Assembly (NCBI RefSeq): GCF_009928485.1
Contig: NZ_JAABNP010000012.1
Coordinates: 62,001-126,000 of the forward strand
DNA length: 64,000 bases
Direction: 5' to 3'
DNA from: Clostridium sp. C2-6-12
Lineage (GTDB): Bacteria; Bacillota; Clostridia; Clostridiales; Clostridiaceae
In this document: positions 24,308 through 33,213 of the stretch, piece by piece
Numbering within the stretch: the stretch's first letter is position 1
Layout: every line of letters begins with the position of its first letter
Notes under the pieces: generated by a model
What the model saw: only the letters and a program-made list of their open reading frames with translations
Database searches by the model: none
Told to the model about the DNA's origin: nothing
Made by a program: the position numbers and the translations under genes

Positions 24308-25054
24308 ATGAAGCAAGATAGCTCAACAAAGAGTTGGAATCAAATGGTGGAAGAATGGATTGAATTAGCACAGAAGGGGGAAAGCAGAATACATTTTATT
24401 ATGCCTTATATGTTGGGACTATTAGGAGATGTTAAAGGTAAATGCATATTAGATCTTGGTTGTGGCGAAGGCGGGTATTCAAGGGAATTAGCTAAAATGG
24501 GTGCAGAGGTAACAGTAATTGACTGTTCTGAATATTTTATTGATTATTCAAAAGAGCAAGCTCAAATGAATGGCTTGAACATTATGCATTACAAATATAA
24601 TAGTAATGATTTGTGTGAGATTCAAGATAACACCTTTGATATTGTCCTTTGTTCTATGATGCTAATGGATTGTGAAGATTTATATGGAACTATTAAAGAG
24701 GTCGCAAGAGTATTGAAACCAGCAGGTAAATTTTTTGTTAGTATACTACACCCTTGTTTTAATGGAAATTACGAAATAGGTATTGTAAGGCAAGGTAAAG
24801 GTATTAATAGAGAAGTTGTTATCAAAAACTACTTTCAACCAGCAGAATGGGAAGCGCCTTTGCCACAAGGCAAAACTTCTGTTATATGGAGACACCGAAC
24901 ACTTGAAGAATATGTTAAAGCATTTATAAAATGCGGATTAACAATTGTGGACATGAATGAACCTCGTCCAACAGATGAACAAGCAAACGTTTCTGTGCCA
25001 ATCTCTTGGCTACAGAAGATTCCATTGTTTTTATTTTGGGAGTTAAAGAAGTAA
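24308..25054 (+). CDS. Class I SAM-dependent methyltransferase
   Basis: Motif I is CILDLGCGEGGYSRELA (residues 46-62), motif II carries D in VTVIDCSEYF, motif IV is FDIVLCSMMLMDC, and VARVLKPAGKFFVSILHPCF is the post-IV region with the HPCF signature of the Methyltransf_11 family. The 248-residue length is typical. The ATG at 24308 lies after AGAGAGG; a GTG 45 bp upstream in frame is less likely. It is monocistronic behind a junction-repeat promoter. Small-molecule methylation is inferred; the substrate is unknown. Confidence 0.86.
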   Translation: MKQDSSTKSWNQMVEEWIELAQKGESRIHFIMPYMLGLLGDVKGKCILDLGCGEGGYSRELAKMGAEVTVIDCSEYFIDYSKEQAQMNGLNIMHYKYNSNDLCEIQDNTFDIVLCSMMLMDCEDLYGTIKEVARVLKPAGKFFVSILHPCFNGNYEIGIVRQGKGINREVVIKNYFQPAEWEAPLPQGKTSVIWRHRTLEEYVKAFIKCGLTIVDMNEPRPTDEQANVSVPISWLQKIPLFLFWELKK

Positions 25055-25190
25055 CAATTGAATGAATAATATAGGCTTAGTTAGGAGTTTTTTACCGTAC
25101 AATACTGAGCAATACTAATATAAGTAAAATTAATTCTACATAATTTTCACAAAAGATATATAAATTATAATTTGAAAGGAAGTATAACTT

Positions 25191-25946
25191 ATGGATTTCA
25201 GAAAGACATTTGACCGAATACCAGAAACATTTGATAAATATAGACCCCGATATTGTGATGAACTTTTTACAGAAATTATCACTGTATCTGATTTGAATCC
25301 AAGCAAAAATGTACTTGAAATTGGTCCAGGGACAGGACAAGCAACAGAGCCTATTTTAAAAACTGGCTGTAATTATAAGGCGATTGAACTTGGGGAGAAC
25401 TTTACAGAATATTTGAAAAACAAATATGAGACTTATAGTAATTTTGATATTGTAAATGCTGATTTTGAAACATACAATTTTGGAAATCAAACATTTGATT
25501 TAATATATTCAGCAGCTACAATTCAATGGATACCAGAAGAAATAGCATTCTCAAAAGCTTACAATATACTAAAACCAGGCGGCATACTTGCAATGTTTAT
25601 GACCCGTTCAGATGAGAAAAGTGCAAATGAAGAATTGTACAATAGAATAGAGGATGTATATAAAGAACACTTTTCTGTTAAGCAGAAATATAATTGTAAA
25701 ATGAAATATGATAATGTTGTAAATTATGGTTTTGTTAATTACAAATATCAAGACTGGAAAAAGGTAAGAACACTTAATGCTGATGAATATATTTCATATA
25801 TTAGTACACATTGTGAGCATATAACTTTAGAAGAGCCTTATAAGTCTAAATATTATACGGGAGTAAGAAAGGCTATTATAGATGCTGGCAATAAAATAAT
25901 TATTAATGATACTATTGCATTATATCTTGCACAAAAACCGCTATAA
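25191..25946 (+). CDS. Class I SAM-dependent methyltransferase
   Basis: The 251-residue protein has motif I VLEIGPGTGQATEPILK (residues 41-57), then AIELGENFTEYL and DFETYNFGNQTFDLIYSAATIQWIPEE, which is the Methyltransf_11/25 motif IV with the tell-tale Q-W-I. KAYNILKPGGILAMFM is the post-IV strand. The opening FRKTFDRIPETFDKYRPRYCDELF is characteristic of a clostridial and bacillary subgroup. AAGGAAG precedes the ATG. It ends right at the start of the HAD remnant leader. The substrate is unknown. Confidence 0.86.
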   Translation: MDFRKTFDRIPETFDKYRPRYCDELFTEIITVSDLNPSKNVLEIGPGTGQATEPILKTGCNYKAIELGENFTEYLKNKYETYSNFDIVNADFETYNFGNQTFDLIYSAATIQWIPEEIAFSKAYNILKPGGILAMFMTRSDEKSANEELYNRIEDVYKEHFSVKQKYNCKMKYDNVVNYGFVNYKYQDWKKVRTLNADEYISYISTHCEHITLEEPYKSKYYTGVRKAIIDAGNKIIINDTIALYLAQKPL

Positions 25947-25949
25947 ATT

Positions 25950-26083
25950 ATAATTTGTAGTAGAAATTATTTATATATAGTTAAGTAGAATTTTATTGAT
26001 TTGTTATTAGGCAAGTGCGAACTAATCCAGAAATAGGACTTACAGAAAAAGATGTTGATAAAGCAATTGAAATGTTATTATGA
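25950..26083 (+). pseudogene. HAD gene fragment: leader joined to last 25 codons
   Basis: Positions 25950-25995 match the leader of the intact HAD gene at 6565 (GTAGTAGAAATTATTTATAT, TAGTTAAGTAGAATT). Without the gene body, 26006-26083 then reads IRQVRTNPEIGLTEKDVDKA and IEMLL with a stop, differing from the intact C-terminus at only three or so positions. About 140 codons were deleted between the leader and the tail. Confidence 0.75.
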
Positions 26084-26181
26084 GTATAATATATGCTTTA
26101 TAAATTTCTATTATAGAGTAGTTTTAATGAAAAATATATGAAAGAATTATTTACAGAGAAGTAGATATATAGAGGTGAATA

Positions 26182-26709
26182 ATGAAAACAGTAGTAATAT
26201 ATAAATCTAAAACTGGTTTTACAAAGAAATATGCTAATTGGATTGCAGAAGATTTGGCAGCAGATATTTTTGAAGTGTCAAAGGTTAATATTAATATGTT
26301 GGATAAATATGATACCATAATTTATGGTGGAAGTTTATATGCTGTAGGTATTATTGGAGTAGGATTAATTAAAAAAAATATTAGCAAACTTAAAGACAAA
26401 AAGTTAGTGGTTTTTGCAACTGGAGCTTCACCTTCAAGAGATAATGTTATAAGAGAAGTAATAGATAAAAATTTTACAGAAAAAGAGCAAGAAAATGTAA
26501 AAGTTTTTTATTTAAGAGGTGGATTTAATTATAAAAAGCTAAATTTATTTGATAAATTTCTTATGAATCTACTAAAATGGAAAATAAAAAGTAAAAAGCG
26601 TCAAGAGCTATCTCCTGATGAAATAGGTATGCTTGCTATATATGACAAGGAAGTAGATTTCACCGATAGGAAGAATATAGATAAAATAATAAGATACGTT
26701 AATTCATAA
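26182..26709 (+). CDS. Flavodoxin-domain protein
   Basis: The 175-residue protein opens with VVIYKSKTGFTKKYANWIAE, the FMN phosphate-binding loop of flavodoxins. It continues DTIIYGGSLYAVGIIGV (second FMN loop) and LVVFATGASPSRDN, with YLRGGFNYKKLNLFDKFLM as in the Flavodoxin_5/HemG-like branch. It is predicted to be a cytosolic FMN electron-transfer protein or a protoporphyrinogen-oxidase-like homologue. AGAGGTG precedes the ATG. It is monocistronic, with an intrinsic terminator at 26764. Confidence 0.85.
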   Translation: MKTVVIYKSKTGFTKKYANWIAEDLAADIFEVSKVNINMLDKYDTIIYGGSLYAVGIIGVGLIKKNISKLKDKKLVVFATGASPSRDNVIREVIDKNFTEKEQENVKVFYLRGGFNYKKLNLFDKFLMNLLKWKIKSKKRQELSPDEIGMLAIYDKEVDFTDRKNIDKIIRYVNS

Positions 26710-26763
26710 ATTTCAAATAAAACATTATGAATAATGAGCAATAACCATTGCAAATAAAATTAT

Positions 26764-26800
26764 ATTACAATTTATATCAAACTGTTAGTATTGTAATTTT
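26764..26800 (+). terminator. Terminator of flavodoxin gene (junction-repeat-like)
   Basis: ATTACAAT and ATTGTAAT form an 8-bp stem around an 18-nt loop, followed by TTTTT. The position and T-run suit the flavodoxin gene. Confidence 0.6.
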
Positions 26801-26892
26801 TAATTTGGTATATTTAAGATTAAAGTGATTCAAAATGATAGCATAATATATTATTAGTAAAATTAAGAATTTAAATTAAAGGAGATTAGACT

Positions 26893-27357
26893 ATGAAACA
26901 ATCAGTACCAATCTGTGTTCCAGATTTGTCATTACGACCATTTAGTCTTTCTGTAAATAGGACAATGCCTTTTTCACCCGATATTTTATATAGAGCTTGG
27001 ACAGAACAGTTTGACCTCTGGTTTGCAGAACCAGGTTCAGTTTTGATGAAAGGAGAAGTCAACTCTGTTTTTTTCTTTGAAACAGCTTTTGAAGGGAATC
27101 GCTATCCACACTATGGACGTTTTCTTAGACTTGTTCCTGACCAATTGGTTGAGCTTACATGGATAACAGGTACTGGCGGGACTAAAGGTGCTGAAACAAT
27201 TGTGACTGTAGAATTGAACGGAGGTGAGGATGGAACAGTATTACGTTTAACTCATGCAGGATTTCTAGATGAAGATTCGAAGAATGGACATGAACAAGCA
27301 TGGCCTATGATTCTCGAACATTTGGAGAATAGTTTGATGAAGATCTGCCAGAGTTAA
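26893..27357 (+). CDS. SRPBCC (AHSA1-like) family protein
   Basis: The 154-residue protein matches the AHSA1/CalC-type START-like fold: [34 protein letters not shown] is the first strand and helices, [18 protein letters not shown] the middle strands, and [34 protein letters not shown] the final strand and long helix. The fold binds hydrophobic ligands. The ATG follows AAAGGAGA. Its codon use (CTGG, CCTG, CGTT) is a little richer in G and C than that of its neighbours. The role is unknown. Confidence 0.85.
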   Translation: MKQSVPICVPDLSLRPFSLSVNRTMPFSPDILYRAWTEQFDLWFAEPGSVLMKGEVNSVFFFETAFEGNRYPHYGRFLRLVPDQLVELTWITGTGGTKGAETIVTVELNGGEDGTVLRLTHAGFLDEDSKNGHEQAWPMILEHLENSLMKICQS

Positions 27358-27369
27358 ATCCAATTCTTT

Positions 27370-27440
27370 TTAAATTATGAATCACAAAAATAAATAGCAA
27401 AATATGAAAGCTTTTTTCTCTAAATATGATATAATTAATT
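27370..27440 (+). repeat. Junction repeat, left and right ends joined
   Basis: AAATTATGAATCACAAAAAT (left end) is followed 40 bp later by AAATATGATATAATTAATTA (promoter end), with the hairpin part missing. This is an internally deleted copy. Confidence 0.55.
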
Positions 27441-27476
27441 AACCTTATCAGAGGACTTGTAATCAAAAGATTATTT

Positions 27477-27517
27477 AAGTGGGATAGGATCTAAAATGAT
27501 CTTGTTCCACTTTTTTT
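27477..27517 (+). terminator. Terminator without a gene; possible small RNA end
   Basis: AAGTGGGATAGGATC pairs over 15 bp with GATCTTGTTCCACTT (three G-T wobbles) and is followed by seven T. It lies about 45 bp after the promoter-like TATAAT at 27430, with no ORF between. A roughly 75-nt RNA would fit. The rest of 27358-27644 shows nothing else. Confidence 0.6.
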
Positions 27518-27644
27518 AGGTTCAATATACCATATTATAATAGCAATACCGATTGTATTTTGCTGTGTTTATTACCAAATTAGAATTAAAAAAAGCAGGA
27601 TATAACTCAAGTAAAAAAATAGAAGTTAAAGGAGAAATAAAAAA

Positions 27645-28172
27645 ATGCATTTGAAAACAGAAAGATTGATAATTCGTGATTTTGAGAAAAAGGATGCTGC
27701 GGGATTATATGAATACCTTGAACACCCAACTGTACATTGTTTTATGAGTGAAAAATTAAATTCCCTTGATGAAGCAGAAAAAGAAGTTGAGAAAAGAGGC
27801 AAAGAAAGTGAACATTTTGCTGTTTGCTTGGTTGATACAGATTTAATTATTGGGGATCTTTTTGCCATAAAAGAGGAGCCTGATACATATAGCGTTGGTT
27901 GGAATTTCAACTTAAAATATGGAAAGAGCGGTTATGCAACTGAAGCAGCAAAAGCATTAATCGACTACCTCTTCAACAATGATGCAAGGAGAATATATGC
28001 TTATGCTGAAGATGATAATATTCCATCTCAAAAGCTTTGTGAGCGACTTGGAATGAGAAAAGAAGGACTTTTTATGGAATTCATATCTTTCGTGAACAAT
28101 ACAGACGGAACTCCACATTATGAAAATACCTACCAATATGCAATTCTGAAAAGAGAGTGGAGGGAGCTATAA
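27645..28172 (+). CDS. GNAT family N-acetyltransferase (RimJ/RimL type)
   Basis: The 175-residue protein opens with HLKTERLIIRDFEKKDAAGLYEYL, typical of RimJ/L-like enzymes. It has strand 4 with the bulge in YSVGWNFNLKYGKSGYATEAAKALIDYLF, the acetyl-CoA loop GKSGYATEA, and the SQKLCERLGMRKEGLFME ending. AAAGGAG precedes the ATG. It is monocistronic. Such enzymes acetylate protein N-termini or small amines; which applies here is unknown. Confidence 0.87.
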   Translation: MHLKTERLIIRDFEKKDAAGLYEYLEHPTVHCFMSEKLNSLDEAEKEVEKRGKESEHFAVCLVDTDLIIGDLFAIKEEPDTYSVGWNFNLKYGKSGYATEAAKALIDYLFNNDARRIYAYAEDDNIPSQKLCERLGMRKEGLFMEFISFVNNTDGTPHYENTYQYAILKREWREL

Positions 28173-28249
28173 ATTTCAAATTTTCATTGAGGTAATTAAT
28201 GATATATCGACATGACGAATTAGTTAGTTGGTCATATTCCTTAGAAAGT

Positions 28250-28300
28250 AAATAAGGAATAATTTACAGTATATGTTATAATTAATTAAAAATAGTAAAA
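28250..28300 (+). repeat. Junction repeat, promoter end
   Basis: TAATTTACAGTATATGTTAT followed by AATTAATTAAAAATAGTAAA matches the promoter end of the junction repeat. It lies about 40 bp before the S41 peptidase gene. Confidence 0.55.
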
Positions 28301-28338
28301 AACATATAACAATTATTTTATGTAAATAGGAGAAGAAG

Positions 28339-29577
28339 ATGAAAAAGAGTAAATTAAGCATTGTTTTGATTATCATTATATTTATTCTTAGTGGATGTGG
28401 AGTGAATAATAGTAAACCTTCAAAGGAAAATAGTAATATCAACACTAAACAACTTACCGAAAAGGAAAAAATAGAGGATTTCGAATATATGTATAAAACG
28501 CTTCAAGAAAATTATCCTTTTTTTGAAGTAAACAAGAGACTAAATGGAATAGATTGGTTATCAAAGAAAGAGGAATATACTAATAGAATAAAAGCTACTT
28601 ATAATGATGAAAGTTTTTTTAACACAATGAACCAGATATTATTAGAGCTTAAAAATGGGCATACACAAATGCTAGATAAAAATAATTATTCCTATTTTAA
28701 AAGTATTTATGAAAAGTATTCTGAAGAGAATGAGGCATGGGTAAGTCAATTAAATAATCAAAAAACTATTGAAAGATATTCTTCTATTAGTGAAAAAGGA
28801 AATTTAAATTCTTCATCTGAAAAGATAAGATCTAATAATGTTAAAACAATGGATTTGGAAAAGGGAAAGATTGCATATATAGCTATACATTCATTTAATA
28901 CCTTTAATATAGATGAAGATATGAAGACAATTAAACCTTATTTGGAACAAATTAAAAATTATAAGGATTTAATAATTGATATAAGAGGAAATGGTGGAGG
29001 TGACACCAAGTATTGGGAAGATAACATAGTGCCAATGCTTATTAATAAACCCTTAGAAGAGGAACTATATTTGGTGTATCGAGGAGGCAATTTTCTAAAG
29101 CCATTTGTAATGGATAGAATGGGTGGTTATGAAAAATTTGCGCATATTTCAGACATTTATAATGAAAATCTTAAGAATTTACCTCCTGAATTAAAAGAAG
29201 ATTTTAAATATTATCTAAAAATAACAAGTAAGTATGAACCTAAAAATTCAGTTGGATTTAATGGTAAAGTTTACTTACTTGTAGACAAATATGTTTTTTC
29301 ATCTTCCGAAGCATTGGCAATTTTCGCAAAAAGTACAGGCTTTGCAACTTTAGTTGGAGAAAAAACAGGTGGAGATGGTATTGGTTTTGACCCAGCAGTA
29401 TGTGCTCTTCCTAACAGTGGATATATATTTAGATTTACACAAGAAATGGGACTAGTTTCAGATGGAACTTGTAACTTTGAGAAGAAAACAGAGCCTGATA
29501 TTGAAGTATCTGCAACCATTAATTCAGATATTTATAATGATCAAGCAGTACAAACAGTGTTAAAGCTTGTAAATTAA
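28339..29577 (+). CDS. S41 family peptidase lipoprotein
   Basis: Residues 1-20 form a lipoprotein signal with lipobox LSGC (C20), so the protein is anchored outside the membrane. Residues 45-120 are helical and recall the N-terminal domain of interphotoreceptor-retinoid-binding/tail-specific peptidases. Residues 165-400 hold the S41 catalytic domain: LIIDIRGNGGGDTKYW, then YVFSSSEALA (candidate nucleophile S322 or S323) and VGEKTGGDG (K342). There is no PDZ domain. It probably processes extracellular peptides. TAGGAGAAG precedes the ATG. The 180-bp gap after it shows no recognisable feature. Confidence 0.85.
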   Translation: MKKSKLSIVLIIIIFILSGCGVNNSKPSKENSNINTKQLTEKEKIEDFEYMYKTLQENYPFFEVNKRLNGIDWLSKKEEYTNRIKATYNDESFFNTMNQILLELKNGHTQMLDKNNYSYFKSIYEKYSEENEAWVSQLNNQKTIERYSSISEKGNLNSSSEKIRSNNVKTMDLEKGKIAYIAIHSFNTFNIDEDMKTIKPYLEQIKNYKDLIIDIRGNGGGDTKYWEDNIVPMLINKPLEEELYLVYRGGNFLKPFVMDRMGGYEKFAHISDIYNENLKNLPPELKEDFKYYLKITSKYEPKNSVGFNGKVYLLVDKYVFSSSEALAIFAKSTGFATLVGEKTGGDGIGFDPAVCALPNSGYIFRFTQEMGLVSDGTCNFEKKTEPDIEVSATINSDIYNDQAVQTVLKLVN

Positions 29578-29757
29578 ATTGCAAAATTATTATTATAGAT
29601 TAGGAATAAAAAGATGGAGATAAGTGAGGAAAATAGCAGATATTTCTAACCTTAAAGTCCATGTATACAACATTGATAAATAATAGAAATAATTTGGTGA
29701 ACAAATTCATGTGTTTTTAGGAACTGATTAATAAGTTTTAATTAGGAGGAAAATATT

Positions 29758-30456
29758 ATGGTTAATCAAGATATTTTGAATGTTGAGGATGTATTTAATA
29801 TGTTAGATTCCAAACTTGCTGATAAAGCAACACTATGGAACAGTTTTTACTCAGAGAGACGGGCTAATGCTCCATTTATAGTAAATCCTGAGCTGCTTGA
29901 TGAAAATCTAAAAAGGTATTTTACAAGTGGATTAATCACTCCCAAAACCGTTCTTGAACTTGGTTGTGGGGAAGGAAGGAATGCTGTATATATGGCTAAG
30001 TTAGGCAGTGAAATAACCGCAGTAGATTTATCTGAATCGGCAATTGCTAACGCTAGGATATTTGCTGAAAACAATAATTGTAGTGTTAATTTTATCTGCA
30101 AATCTATATTTGAATTAGATAGCAAAAAATATGACTTTATATATGATAGTGGTTGCTTTCATCACTTGCCTCCACACAGAAGAATTTCATATGTGGAAGT
30201 ATTAAGAAACTCGTTAAAGCAAGGTTCTTACTTTGGTCTAACATGTTTTGCTTGGGGAGAAAAGTGTGCAGATGAAGTTACAGACTGGGAGTATTATGAA
30301 AAACATCGTGTAGGTGTTGCCTTTACCAAGGAAAAACTTGAGCAAATATTTTCTAAAGATTTTGAGGTTGTAGAGATAAAAAAATATAAAGATGGAATAG
30401 AAGGTACTTTACAAGGCTTAGATTTTATGTGGACATCATTATTTAAAAAGAAATAA
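29758..30456 (+). CDS. Class I SAM-dependent methyltransferase
   Basis: The 232-residue protein has motif I VLELGCGEGRNAVYMAK (residues 66-82), motif II in ITAVDLSESAIANAR, motif IV KYDFIYDSGCFHHLPPHRR and a post-IV segment SLKQGSYFGLTCFAWG. This arrangement resembles the tellurite-resistance/thiopurine-type methyltransferases (Methyltransf_25/TehB-like). TAGGAGG precedes the ATG. A very strong terminator follows at 30519. Detoxification by methylation is plausible but unproven. Confidence 0.85.
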   Translation: MVNQDILNVEDVFNMLDSKLADKATLWNSFYSERRANAPFIVNPELLDENLKRYFTSGLITPKTVLELGCGEGRNAVYMAKLGSEITAVDLSESAIANARIFAENNNCSVNFICKSIFELDSKKYDFIYDSGCFHHLPPHRRISYVEVLRNSLKQGSYFGLTCFAWGEKCADEVTDWEYYEKHRVGVAFTKEKLEQIFSKDFEVVEIKKYKDGIEGTLQGLDFMWTSLFKKK

Positions 30457-30479
30457 ATTTTCATATCGTTAACAATATT

Positions 30480-30518
30480 CATTAATTATTAATCAATAAA
30501 ATTGAACAACAAATTCAT
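30480..30518 (+). repeat. Junction repeat, left end
   Basis: ATTATTAATCAATAAAATTG is a diverged left end of the junction repeat, leading into the hairpin at 30519. The promoter end is absent. Confidence 0.45.
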
Positions 30519-30556
30519 AAATCGTATATTCAAATGTTTGAATATACGATTTTTTT
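30519..30556 (+). terminator. Terminator with 34-bp palindrome
   Basis: AAATCGTATATTCAAA and its exact complement (16 bp) are separated by 2 nt and followed by seven T. The outer arms AAATCGTA and TACGATTT are those of the junction repeat. It terminates the methyltransferase gene. Confidence 0.85.
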
Positions 30557-30705
30557 AAACATCTTTTTATATCAAGTAATATTTATTAACTTAAGTAATA
30601 AGTTTTCTTTTTGCATATAATAAAGTTATATAACAAAGAAGTAATTTGCTATTATAGGAAATCACTAGGTAGATATAAAATTTCAATTACTGTATTTATG
30701 ATAGA

Positions 30706-30778
30706 TTCACACAAATAAACAAAATGTCATATATATTCACAGTTTTATATTGATAAGTGTGAAAGTGTGTGATAATAT
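30706..30778 (+). promoter_or_regulatory. Promoter of DeoR gene with TTCACA/TGTGAA motifs
   Basis: TTGATA (30750) and TAATAT (30773), spaced 17 bp, form a good sigma-A promoter. TTCACACA at 30706, TTCACAG at 30735 and GTGTGAA at 30757 flank and enter it, suggesting an autoregulatory operator for the DeoR protein. The rest of 30557-30828 shows no gene. Confidence 0.5.
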
Positions 30779-30828
30779 GGAAAATATAAGAAATCCAATC
30801 CATAACAAAAATTACAAGGAGTTTATAC

Positions 30829-31602
30829 ATGTTTATTGAGGAAAGACATCAGGCTATATTAGAATATATTGAAAAAAATAGCAGAATAGCAGCAACTGAG
30901 ATACAGGATATGTTTCAAGTATCATTTGATACGGCAAGACGAGACTTAAGAATTCTTGAAGAAAAGGGCTTGTTAAAAAGAACACATGGAGGTGCAATAC
31001 CTATACGTCAAATAGGTTTTTCAAAGCCACCTAAAATTACAGCTCGTGATATAACTGAAATCAAGGAAAACTATTTTTCTATAGCACAAAAGGCGGTGTC
31101 TATGATAAAGCAGCGTGATGTAGTCTTTATTACCTCTGCCTCAGTAGGTTATTTTATGGCGCAAAACTTACCAAAAGATCTTTTCATTACAGTAGTTACT
31201 AATTCCATAATCATAGCTGAAGAATTAAGAAAGCAAGATAATATCCGTGTGATCGTTACAGGTGGTGAAATGGATAGTAAGGGTAATTTCTATGATCCGT
31301 TTACTGTAGAAGCTATTAAGAGAATGCGTTTTGATAAAGCCTTTATAACTTCAGCTAGTATATCTGCTGAATTTGGATTATCAATACAACGTACTGTTTA
31401 TATTGAATTTATTAATGCAATTATTAATAGTTCAAAATGTTCTATTGGTTTGTATCCTACAGAGAAAATAGGCTTTGAATCAATTATAAGCATTTGTCCT
31501 GCTAATAAAATTGATGTACTTATAACAGATTGGGATGCAGCTGATGAAGAATTGCATAGACTAGAAAAACAAGGAATAAAGGTTGTTGTAGTGGAAAAGT
31601 AA
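30829..31602 (+). CDS. DeoR family transcriptional regulator
   Basis: Residues 1-57 form the DeoR helix-turn-helix (ERHQAILEYIEKNSRIAATE, FDTARRDLRILEEKGLLKRTHGGA), which is unmistakable. Residues 75-257 are the DeoR-C sugar-phosphate-binding domain (VVFITSASVGYFMAQNLP, VTNSIIIAEELRK, VTGGEMDSKGNFYDP, FDKAFITSASISAEFGLS). ACAAGGAG precedes the ATG. It lies 106 bp upstream of murA in the same direction with no clear terminator between. Control of cell-wall precursor supply in response to a sugar phosphate is a reasonable but unproven reading. Confidence 0.9.
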   Translation: MFIEERHQAILEYIEKNSRIAATEIQDMFQVSFDTARRDLRILEEKGLLKRTHGGAIPIRQIGFSKPPKITARDITEIKENYFSIAQKAVSMIKQRDVVFITSASVGYFMAQNLPKDLFITVVTNSIIIAEELRKQDNIRVIVTGGEMDSKGNFYDPFTVEAIKRMRFDKAFITSASISAEFGLSIQRTVYIEFINAIINSSKCSIGLYPTEKIGFESIISICPANKIDVLITDWDAADEELHRLEKQGIKVVVVEK

Positions 31603-31708
31603 TAAGGGATATTTAGAGTTTGATAACAACCCTAAGTATTTTGAATATATGGTTAAACTTGAATTTGAAATAAAACAAAAAGTAAGTATCAAATGTTGGA
31701 GGTATTTT

Positions 31709-33010
31709 ATGAAACAATATATTATAAAGGGTGGGAAAGCTCTACAAGGTGAAGTTAAAATTAGTGGAAGTAAAAATGCTGCACTTCCTATTTTAGCAGG
31801 AGCAATTATGGCAGATGAAACGGTAACTATATCCAATGTACCAGATGTAAATGATGTTGCAGCTTTATTGAAGGCTATTGAAGAATTAGGAGCAATTGTT
31901 GAACGTATAGATGCAAATACAGTTAAAATCAATGGGAGTACAATTAATACCTATCAAGTTGATAATGAAGAAATTCATAAAATAAGGTCTTCATATTACC
32001 TTGTAGGTGCACTAATTGCAAAGCAAAAAAGAGCTAAAGTTCCACTTCCAGGAGGCTGCAATATTGGAACAAGAGCTATTGATTATCATATTAAAGGTTT
32101 TGAGCTATTAGGAATTGATACTAAAATTGAATATGGTTTTATAGATGCTAAAGCTGATAAATTAGTTGGAAACTATATTTATTTTGATGGAATAAGCGTT
32201 GGAGCTACTATTAATATTATGTTAGCTGCTACAATGGCAGAAGGACAGACAGTTTTAGAAAATGCTGCAAAGGAGCCACATGTTGTAGATGTAGCAAATT
32301 TTTTAAATAGTTTGGGAGCCGACATTAAAGGCGCTGGTACAGATACCATTCGAATTAAAGGGGTAGAACGTCTTCACGGCAGCGAATATTGTGTTATACC
32401 AGATCAAATAGAAGCAGGTACATTCATGATAGCAGCTGCTGCAACAAAAGGAGATGTACTAGTTACAAATGTCATTCCAAAACATTTAGAAGCTATCTCA
32501 GCTAAGTTGATTGAGATTGGGGTTGAGGTCCAAGAATTTGACAATGCTATTAGTGTTAGTGCAAGAGGTAAGCTACGAAATAGTCATGTAAAGACGTTGC
32601 CTTATCCTGGATTTCCAACAGATCTTCAACCACAAATTACTACTTTATTAGCAATATCTTCAGGTGCAAGTACAGTTGATGAAACGATTTTTGAAAGTCG
32701 CTTTGGATATGTTAAAGATTTAATTCGTATGGGTGCTAACATTAGAGTAGAGAATGGTACAATAGCTATGATTGAAGGTGTATCAACATTAATGGGGACT
32801 AAGGTGTGTGCTTTAGATTTGCGTGGAGGTGTTGCAATGATAATAGCTGGATTAGTAGCAGATGGATATACTAAAATTGAACAAATTGAATATATTGAAC
32901 GAGGATATGAAGGTATTATTGATAAATTAAGCAGTTTAGGTGCTGACATTGATATAATTCCAGTAAATGATGAAAGAGCAGTCCAAAAATTTAAATTGAA
33001 AATTGGATAA
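31709..33010 (+). CDS. murA: UDP-N-acetylglucosamine 1-carboxyvinyltransferase (MurA)
   Basis: This enzyme catalyses the first committed step of peptidoglycan synthesis, moving enolpyruvate from PEP to UDP-GlcNAc. The 433-residue protein shows K22-N23 in SGSKNAALP, C117 in LPGGCNIGTRAID (the PEP-reactive cysteine, target of fosfomycin), and the two-domain inside-out barrel repeats (PFPTDLQP-like YPGFPTDLQPQ, ESRFGYVKDLIRMGA, DLRGGVAMIIAGL). The true ATG at 31709 follows TTGGAGGT; the longer reading from 31649 lacks a site. Firmicutes often have two MurA enzymes, and the DeoR neighbour suggests that this is the accessory, conditionally expressed one. Confidence 0.93.
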   Translation: MKQYIIKGGKALQGEVKISGSKNAALPILAGAIMADETVTISNVPDVNDVAALLKAIEELGAIVERIDANTVKINGSTINTYQVDNEEIHKIRSSYYLVGALIAKQKRAKVPLPGGCNIGTRAIDYHIKGFELLGIDTKIEYGFIDAKADKLVGNYIYFDGISVGATINIMLAATMAEGQTVLENAAKEPHVVDVANFLNSLGADIKGAGTDTIRIKGVERLHGSEYCVIPDQIEAGTFMIAAAATKGDVLVTNVIPKHLEAISAKLIEIGVEVQEFDNAISVSARGKLRNSHVKTLPYPGFPTDLQPQITTLLAISSGASTVDETIFESRFGYVKDLIRMGANIRVENGTIAMIEGVSTLMGTKVCALDLRGGVAMIIAGLVADGYTKIEQIEYIERGYEGIIDKLSSLGADIDIIPVNDERAVQKFKLKIG

Positions 33011-33213
33011 TAATAAAGGTTGCAATTATATTCTAAATTTAAATAAACTATTTGGCATGAAAATGCTTATACTGTAGTGTGTTAAATAATGGTTTTATTA
33101 GACGAAATTATTAATAAAAATGTTTTTTTAAATTGAATAAAGTAATAGCTAGAAAAATGTTATAAGCAATTTACAATGTGAGATTATAAAGAAATGGATT
33201 AAGGTAAATAATT

